From positions 1 through 9,095 of the forward strand of contig DMAP01000386.1 of NCBI GenBank assembly GCA_003446975.1: 9,095 bases of DNA, read 5' to 3'. The stretch's first letter is position 1, and every line of letters starts with the position of its first letter. The position numbers and the translations under genes are program-made. The notes beneath the pieces were generated by a model, which worked only from the letters and a program-made list of their open reading frames with translations, did no database searches and had not been told where the DNA came from. Below are positions 1-5,900 of the stretch, in pieces. The DNA is from Clostridiales bacterium. GTDB lineage: Bacteria; Bacillota; Clostridia; Tissierellales; Dethiosulfatibacteraceae.

Positions 1-3
1 TGA

Positions 4-1485
4 GCCGATGAGCCGGGTATGTACTCATCTCAAAACGAACAGGACAACCGATTGTATGCAACGCATGCAAAGGTTGTATGCATCGAGCCTTCTGATTCCC
101 AGGAATGCCTGGATTTCATGAAGGAAGCATTTGAAATCAGCGAGAAGTTTGACACAACAGTCTTATTTAGATTGACCACAAGAATCTGTCACTCCAAGAC
201 CGCAGTGGTGTTAGGAGAAAGAATTGTGCCTCCTACTGTAGATTTTAAGAAAAACGCCGAAAAATATATTATGGTCCCGGCACATTCTAAAAAAAGACAC
301 CCGGAAATAGAAAAGAACTTGTTGAAGCTTCAGGCGTATTCCAATGCATCCTCCCTTAACAGAATAGAGTACAACAATAAAAAAATCGGCATCATTTGCA
401 ACGGAATTTCTTACCAATACGCAAAAGAAGTTATGGGAGACAATGCCTCCTACCTGAAAATTGGTATGTCCAATCCCCTTCCGGATCAAATGATTAAAGA
501 TTTCGCAGAAAATGTGGATATCCTTTATGTGATTGAGGAAAATGAACCATTTATGGAAACTCAAATCAAGTCTTGGGGAATCAACTGTGTCGGCAAGGAC
601 CTTTTCCCTATATGTGGTGAGTTTAGCCCAGAATTATTAAGAGAGAAACTGCTTGGTGTAGCACCTTCTGGCAGCTATGGCATTGAAAGCACTCCTCCAT
701 CCAGACCCCCCGTTTTATGTGCTGGATGTCCTCATAGGGGTCTGTTTCATGAACTTGGCAAGTACAAGAAGAAGGCTTTTTTCTCAGGTGACATTGGCTG
801 CTATTCTCTTGGATACCTGCCACCATTTGAAGCTATGGACCTCACAATTGACATGGGTGCTTCTATTTCAGCTGCGCAAGGTTTCCAAAGGGCCAATGAA
901 ATGGCTGATGAGGATAATGCAAAGCTCAAACCTTTTGCTCTCATCGGCGATTCAACATTTTTCCATTCTGGAATAACCGGATTGGTTAACATGACCTACA
1001 ATAACACTCCTATAACGACTATAATACTGGATAACAGCATCACTGCCATGACAGGACATCAGGATAATCCCGGTACAGGAATAAGTGCTTCTGGGAGCAT
1101 AACTGATAAGGTCAGTATTGAAAAGCTTGTGCTAGCGTGTGGTGTTAAAACTGAGAACTTGATTGTAGTTGATCCTTATGACCTGGATTCAACCAAAGAA
1201 GCGATAAAAAAAGGATATCAGTCTACGGAGCCCTTTGTCATTATAACTAGAAGAGAATGCGCATTATTAAAGCCAATCCAGCTTGAACGGGCTAAAATGA
1301 AATGCCAGATTGATTCTGAGAAATGTAGGTTCTGTAAGGCTTGTATTAGGACAGGTTGCCCTGCTTTACAAATAGACCGGGACAACAAAAAGGTTTTCAT
1401 TGATACAGTTCAGTGTAATGGCTGTACCGTCTGTCTACAAGTTTGTCCATACGATGCAATCAAAAGGGTGGGTGAAAACAAATGA
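4..1485 (+). CDS. iorA: Indolepyruvate:ferredoxin oxidoreductase, alpha subunit (5' end missing)
   Basis: Catalytic subunit of the anaerobic enzyme that converts indolepyruvate and related aryl-pyruvates plus CoA to the arylacetyl-CoA, CO2 and reduced ferredoxin; it is cytoplasmic. Numbering from the Met at position 19, residues 2-11 are the family motif YSSQNEQDNR. The thiamine-diphosphate domain carries CAGCPHRG (234-241), GDIGC (257-261), the GDS of the Mg/TPP motif (310-312), the following NN, and LDN (337-339). The C-terminus has two 4Fe-4S ferredoxin motifs: Cys436, 439, 442, 447 and Cys466, 469, 472, 476. The protein is usually near 600 residues, so roughly 100 N-terminal residues are missing. 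Met19 is not the true start: the codons before it read ADEPG, which belongs to the conserved (A)DDPGMHSSQNEQ stretch. The codon at 1-3 is an in-frame TGA, discussed under findings. The stop overlaps the iorB start (ATGA). Identity is confident; the state of the 5' end is not. Confidence 0.93.
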   Translation, partial: ADEPGMYSSQNEQDNRLYATHAKVVCIEPSDSQECLDFMKEAFEISEKFDTTVLFRLTTRICHSKTAVVLGERIVPPTVDFKKNAEKYIMVPAHSKKRHPEIEKNLLKLQAYSNASSLNRIEYNNKKIGIICNGISYQYAKEVMGDNASYLKIGMSNPLPDQMIKDFAENVDILYVIEENEPFMETQIKSWGINCVGKDLFPICGEFSPELLREKLLGVAPSGSYGIESTPPSRPPVLCAGCPHRGLFHELGKYKKKAFFSGDIGCYSLGYLPPFEAMDLTIDMGASISAAQGFQRANEMADEDNAKLKPFALIGDSTFFHSGITGLVNMTYNNTPITTIILDNSITAMTGHQDNPGTGISASGSITDKVSIEKLVLACGVKTENLIVVDPYDLDSTKEAIKKGYQSTEPFVIITRRECALLKPIQLERAKMKCQIDSEKCRFCKACIRTGCPALQIDRDNKKVFIDTVQCNGCTVCLQVCPYDAIKRVGENK

Positions 1486-2066
1486 AATCAAACAGGAATA
1501 TACTATTGGCAGGTGTTGGCGGTCAGGGAACAATATTGACTTCTAAAATTATTTCAAATGGGTTCTTAAACGCCGGGTATGATGTGAAAATGGCAGAGAT
1601 TCACGGTATGGCACAAAGAGGTGGCAGTGTCACCACTCAGATAAGGGTGGGTGAAAACATATATTCTCCTGTCATAGAAAAAGGAACTGCCGACATTGTT
1701 GTCTCTTTTGAAAAATCAGAAGCGCTGAGATGGGTGGATTATTTGAAGAAAGACGGTGTTCTTATCATCAATGACTATAGCATCGAACCCTTTACCGTCT
1801 CATTGGGCATTAGCAATTACCCATTTGACGTAGTTGAAAAATACCAGGATAAAATAACTAAAACTTATGTTTTCAACGCTTTCAAGGAAGCTGAAAAACT
1901 GGGTAACCCCAGAGCTATGAACATCGTATTATTGGGTGCCATTGTAAAATGCCTATCCCTTGAAGATATTGATTGGAAAAAGACAATAGAAGAATCTGTT
2001 CATGAAAAACACTTGAAGCTAAATCTTAAAGCTTTTGCAGCCGGATATGAAATCAGCGTGGTTTAA
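1482..2066 (+). CDS. iorB: Indolepyruvate:ferredoxin oxidoreductase, beta subunit
   Basis: Small subunit of the same enzyme, of the pyruvate/2-oxoacid oxidoreductase gamma-domain family. At 194 residues it has the normal length. The N-terminus shows the glycine-rich signature AGVGGQG (residues 10-16). EIHGMAQRGGSV (39-50) is the second hallmark of this family. ADIVVSFEKSEALR and the PRAMN stretch near the C-terminus also fit. The start ATG overlaps the iorA stop by 4 bases, and a purine-rich AGGGTGGGTG lies about 8 bases upstream, so the two subunits are probably translationally coupled and made in equal amounts. The stop codon lies inside the loop of a hairpin terminator, and the last 4 bases are shared with the end of the convergent regulator gene. 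Nothing looks truncated or unusual in the protein. Confidence 0.94.
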   Translation: MKSNRNILLAGVGGQGTILTSKIISNGFLNAGYDVKMAEIHGMAQRGGSVTTQIRVGENIYSPVIEKGTADIVVSFEKSEALRWVDYLKKDGVLIINDYSIEPFTVSLGISNYPFDVVEKYQDKITKTYVFNAFKEAEKLGNPRAMNIVLLGAIVKCLSLEDIDWKKTIEESVHEKHLKLNLKAFAAGYEISVV

Positions 2067-2086
2067 CCCACGCTGTTGTTCTTTTT
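2054..2086 (+). terminator. Rho-independent terminator of iorAB
   Basis: CAGCGTGG (2054-2061) pairs perfectly with CCACGCTG (2068-2075) around a 6-base loop that contains most of the iorB stop codon. It is followed by TTGTTCTTTTT (2076-2086). On the minus strand the hairpin is not followed by a T-run, so it should work mainly for iorAB. The hairpin lies within coding sequence of both convergent genes: the last codons of iorB and the last codons of the regulator. Confidence 0.75.
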
Positions 2087-2794
2087 AAGATCCAAATCCA
2101 TATAAAAACGGTATAAATCTGAGTTGATAACATTTTTTGAGTATTCTATGATTTTTTCTTCCTCTGAATAAGTGAATTTTTCCCATAGAAGAACTGGATT
2201 TTCACTATTGATTTTCAGTGTATCCGCTTGTTCTTTCGTAGGCAATATGGGCTCAACATATACTTTAGCTCTTTTTTGCTTTAAAAAGCAATATTTTTCC
2301 ACAAGGTCGTGAATCAGATTGATATCTTCGTTGTCAATATCCAAGGATAGATAATATTTCACAGGTAGATAGACATACTCTACAGCATTTACCTTTCCAT
2401 CAATCACCTTTATCCGAATAATCTCATGCAACTCATCTTTCTCGTTGATTTTCAGCTTGGTTGAAAGCTCTTTTCCAGCGCTGATTGTATGCCGGCGAAT
2501 TGTCTCATGGTAGCCCTCATTCAAGGAGCTGTTATTTTCAAATCCATAGACTTTGTGGTTTCTGAGATCTTCTTCCTTCTTATCTGCGACAAAGGTACCT
2601 TTTCCTTGTATTCTATAAACAATTCCATCACTAACCAGGTCTCGTATCGCTGTCGTAGCAGTGATTCGACTCACATTGAATAACTCCCCCAGTTCCTTTT
2701 CTGAAGGTACTCTCCCGCCCGGTTTGTAATTACCTCTGTTAATGTTCTCGATAATATATTCTTTTATTCTAATATAATTTGGTATATGTGCCAT
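2063..2794 (-). CDS. GntR-family transcriptional regulator, HutC/UTRA type
   Basis: A 243-residue DNA-binding regulator. Residues 7-70 form the GntR winged helix: the opening helix IRIKEYIIENI, then PGGRVPSEKEL (25-35), the recognition-helix region FNVSRITATTAIRDL (39-53), and the wing GIVYRIQGKGTFV (57-69). The rest, about 95-235, matches the UTRA ligand-binding fold in length and in features such as IRIKVIDGKVNAVEYVYLPV and the late PVLLWEKFTYS strand; proteins of this class release DNA on binding a small effector. A GGTGGGAG ribosome site lies just before the ATG. Its promoter overlaps an inverted repeat, which suggests autoregulation. It is divergent from the large-protein operon and convergent with iorB, so the operon to its right is the likelier target; control of iorAB cannot be excluded. 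The effector cannot be read from the sequence. Confidence 0.93.
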   Translation of the reverse strand: MAHIPNYIRIKEYIIENINRGNYKPGGRVPSEKELGELFNVSRITATTAIRDLVSDGIVYRIQGKGTFVADKKEEDLRNHKVYGFENNSSLNEGYHETIRRHTISAGKELSTKLKINEKDELHEIIRIKVIDGKVNAVEYVYLPVKYYLSLDIDNEDINLIHDLVEKYCFLKQKRAKVYVEPILPTKEQADTLKINSENPVLLWEKFTYSEEEKIIEYSKNVINSDLYRFYMDLDLKKNNSVG

Positions 2795-2815
2795 CTCTCT
2801 CCCACCTTTAAAATC

Positions 2816-2843
2816 ATTATACCGATTTAAGTTGATATGTCAA
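2816..2843 (-). promoter_or_regulatory. Sigma-70/A promoter of the GntR regulator gene
   Basis: Read on the minus strand there is a consensus -35 TTGACA (2843-2838), a 16-base spacer and a consensus -10 TATAAT (2821-2816). Transcription would begin near 2809, giving a leader of only about 15 bases that starts at the ribosome binding site. Two perfect hexamers predict a strong promoter unless repressed; the -35 box lies within an inverted repeat (2829-2846). Confidence 0.8.
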
Positions 2844-2846
2844 GTT
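2829..2846. promoter_or_regulatory. Candidate operator 1 (inverted repeat over the regulator's -35 box)
   Basis: AAGTTGATATGTCAAGTT is an inverted repeat: TTGA and TCAA arms around TATG, with flanking AA/TT and one G/G mismatch on each side. It covers the -35 hexamer of the leftward promoter, so a bound repressor would block that promoter. GntR proteins bind as dimers to short inverted repeats in this position, often their own promoters. Binding itself is inferred. Confidence 0.5.
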
Positions 2847-2861
2847 ATCTCTTTAATAACT
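2843..2861. promoter_or_regulatory. Candidate operator 2 (AGTTAT-N7-ATAACT)
   Basis: AGTTAT (2843-2848) and ATAACT (2856-2861) are perfect inverted arms with a 7-base spacer. The GT.TA...TA.AC pattern resembles sites reported for HutC-type GntR regulators. It lies directly upstream of the likely -35 box of the rightward promoter and touches operator 1, so it could serve either promoter. The region is AT-rich and chance palindromes are common. Confidence 0.4.
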
Positions 2862-2862
2862 C

Positions 2863-2891
2863 TTTACGCCAATATTTATAAATGTTAAAAT
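2863..2891 (+). promoter_or_regulatory. Likely promoter of the large-protein operon
   Basis: TTTACG (2863-2868), a 17-base spacer and TAAAAT (2886-2891) match the sigma-70/A boxes at 4/6 and 5/6 positions. An overlapping alternative -10 is TATGAT (2892-2897). The leader would be about 20-25 bases and carries GGAGG at 2911-2915, 5 bases before the ATG at 2921. The perfect palindrome ATTTATAAAT (2873-2882) lies within the spacer. It is weaker than the facing regulator promoter. Confidence 0.5.
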
Positions 2892-2920
2892 TATGATATA
2901 TTTCTACAACGGAGGCTTAT

Positions 2921-5900
2921 ATGAGTAGAATAACCCTTAACGAACTACATCGGGAAATACTGAGCAATCTAACACAGGAATGGTTGTTGGACAGATTGAA
3001 TTTGACCGAGGAAAAAGTTCACTCTCTTGTCCTGAATAAGCATTTTGTAAATAAACTGTCAACCCTTGTCAATAAAAGTGAAATCACTTGCACCAATGTG
3101 CTAAACCTTTGTATTGATATAATGAACAATATCAGCGACGTCAATAAAAGCGATTGGTTATTTTACGTTTATCAGTATGTGCTCAATATGTCTTTCCCCC
3201 ACGCCGTTGTAATCAAGCTCGATCAGAAACTCGAGCATTCAGCTATTATTTATCTTCAAATATTGCGAACAATTTTCGAAAGCGAAAGAAAAAACAAGGA
3301 CTTCAATAGATTCCTTGATTTTCAGTTTTTAACCGATCAAGAGATCAGACAGTTGAGAAACCCCAATGAGTATCTTAGATTCAAGAAAGCCTTCGATGAC
3401 AACTATATATATGAGTTAATGAGACTCAGCTTTGAAATAACCCACCACAATACCATAGAACACATTGCAGGTGTCCATTTTACAGCTATGCATGTGGGTA
3501 GACAACTAAAAGCTTCTGGCGTTCCAATCGATCTTGGCAGAATATCAGGCGCAGCCGCAGGACATGACGTTGGCAAATATGGTTGTGTGGGTGAAGAGCA
3601 AAAACGAGTTGCTTATTACCATTACTTCTATACAGAACTATGGTTTAACAAGTTCAATATCCCTCAAATAGGACATGTCGCCTTGAATCACTCAACTTGG
3701 GACCTGGAGTTGGAAAATCTTCCGTTGGAGTCCCTGGTTTTGATATACGCTGATTTTAGGGTCAAAAACAATAACAATGGCACAGCTTCCAGGATGCATA
3801 TATTTTCTTTAAAAGACTCGTTCAATGTTATTCTAGACAAGTTGGACAATGTGGATGAGGCTAAGGAGAAGAGATACAAGAGAGTATACGCGAAATTAAA
3901 GGACTTTGAGGATTACATGATCAGCAAAGGTGTTGATATCAATCTGATAAGCTCCGAGTTGTCCAAAGTGACCAAAAAAGACAATGCTTTGCTATTTGGC
4001 GACGAGATTGTACAGAACTTCAAATACATGGCAATCAGCCACAATATAGATCTGATGTATAAACTAAGCTCAGATGAATCATTGAGTATTTTATTGGAAG
4101 CAGCAAGAAGCGAAAACAACTGGAAAAATATCAGGTCTTATTTGAATGTTTTCAAGGAGTACACCACTTATTTGACCCCCAAGCAAAAACTGCTCACACT
4201 CAACTTCATGTATGATTTATTGATGCATCGTGAGGGTGACATCCGACGTCAAGCTTCTGAAATCCTCGGCACAACAATTGCTGAGTTCGATGATGAGTAT
4301 AGGAAAGAGATTCCTGCAGACAAGCAGATAGCACAACCAGATATGGACAGCATAAGGCTTTGGCGAAAATATTTGGATATGATATTAAATCCAGATCACA
4401 AAATTATTGATCAGCATAGAATCTGGATAGGCTATTCTCTGAAAACGGTTGTCGGATCGCTAATAAATAAATCAAACAAAAAATACTATAATGCCTATAT
4501 AGACGTTTTTCTAGAAAACCTCTCACTTAAAGAAACAAATAGAGATAAGATATTTATCATATTGGATGCTTTGTGGCGTTTGCCCTATCCAGACATGTCA
4601 AGGCATCAAATAGAAGTAATCGTTGATTACATTTCCACCTTTTTCGACAATGATTTGGAAACTACTGTCATTGCATTGGACACCATCGATAGAATCACTT
4701 TTTTGTTAGGACATGATACAACATATTTCATCAAAATAGTTGATTTTCTAAGTGATCTGAAAGACGACGAGGAGTTGGCCGTATGCTACCTCAAATTTAA
4801 GATATCCCAACATCTGAAATTAAAGGATTCCATAACAACATTTTACAAAAATAAACTACATGACTACTCGGGAGATCTATCTGAAATCTTCTTGATGAAC
4901 CTTAAATCTGCTGTCCCTTGGATAGTCAAGTCCACAAACGTCAAATATGTGGAGGAGTTTATCCACGATATATCACCCATATCAAGGCTCCATACAGCAA
5001 CACACCTTTGCAACCTTGTAAAGGTAAGTGCCGTTGAATATGTGAGAAACCAGGCAGGTAAAGCGCTTCTTAGTTTAGCCCCGTTATTGTCAATAGATCA
5101 GAGAAATGATGTCGCTATAGAATTACTTAGAGGACTGGACATAGAAGGTTATGAATTTTCAAAATACATTCCCAGATACTTAGGTGAACTGATGCTTTAT
5201 CTGCATCCCAAAGAACTGGATGAGTCAATTGATGATTATGAGATTTATGCAAAGGACAGAAGCTCTAGAACGATTCCTCTCATACTGAATACTGTTGCCT
5301 TTATTATTGAACACTATAATAAGTACCCGCAAAGATTTCCAGAAAGCAAAAAGATTTACGATGCCAGATTAGAAAAAATGATAGGAATTTTGATGGCTGG
5401 ATTGTCAAATTATGATGAAAATATTCGACAGGAAGCTTTCTATTTTATCGGCAAGAACATCTTTAATTCCGAAATCCTTACCCTTGAAGAAAAACATTAC
5501 ATATTCAAAAAAATAAACAAAAAGCTTTTAACCCTGTTGTCTGAAAAAGATCTGACTGATGTTTTCTTTATCAGCAATTCAGCCTCATTAAACCATATCT
5601 ATCGATTCATAAGTGATTACACATTTTTTATAGGCGAGATGAAATATATTGACAAAACTAAAGCTGCTTTCTTTCCAGGGACCTTTGATCCGTTTTCAGT
5701 TGGTCACAAGCAAATCGTCAAAGAGATTAAAAGTTTGGGATTTGAGGTTTATCTTGCTTTGGACGAATTTTCATGGTCCAAAAAAACCCAGCCTCGCCTA
5801 TATAGAAGACAGATTGCAAACCTTTCTATAGCAGATGAGCTGAACGTATACCTCTTTCCTGATGACATACCGATAAACATAGCGAACAACAATGACATCG

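Noticed and set aside
4..30. Selenocysteine at the TGA of codon 1-3 in iorA
   Set aside because: The hairpin starts only 3 bases after the TGA with its loop about 10 bases away, shorter than typical bacterial SECIS spacing, and I know of no selenocysteine in IorA; a frameshift or window-edge effect is simpler.
211..992. Minus- and plus-strand open frames overlapping iorA (60-117 codons)
   Set aside because: They lie within strongly conserved iorA sequence, have no good ribosome sites and show no recognisable protein features; they are shadows of the real gene.
2489..2683. Plus-strand open frame of 64 codons inside the regulator gene
   Set aside because: It is antisense to the well conserved winged-helix and linker region of the GntR protein and has no ribosome site or family resemblance.
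2795..2920. Riboswitch or small RNA between the regulator and the large-protein gene
   Set aside because: The spacer is only 126 bases, AT-rich, filled by two promoters and inverted repeats, and leaves leaders of about 15-25 bases, too short for a riboswitch.
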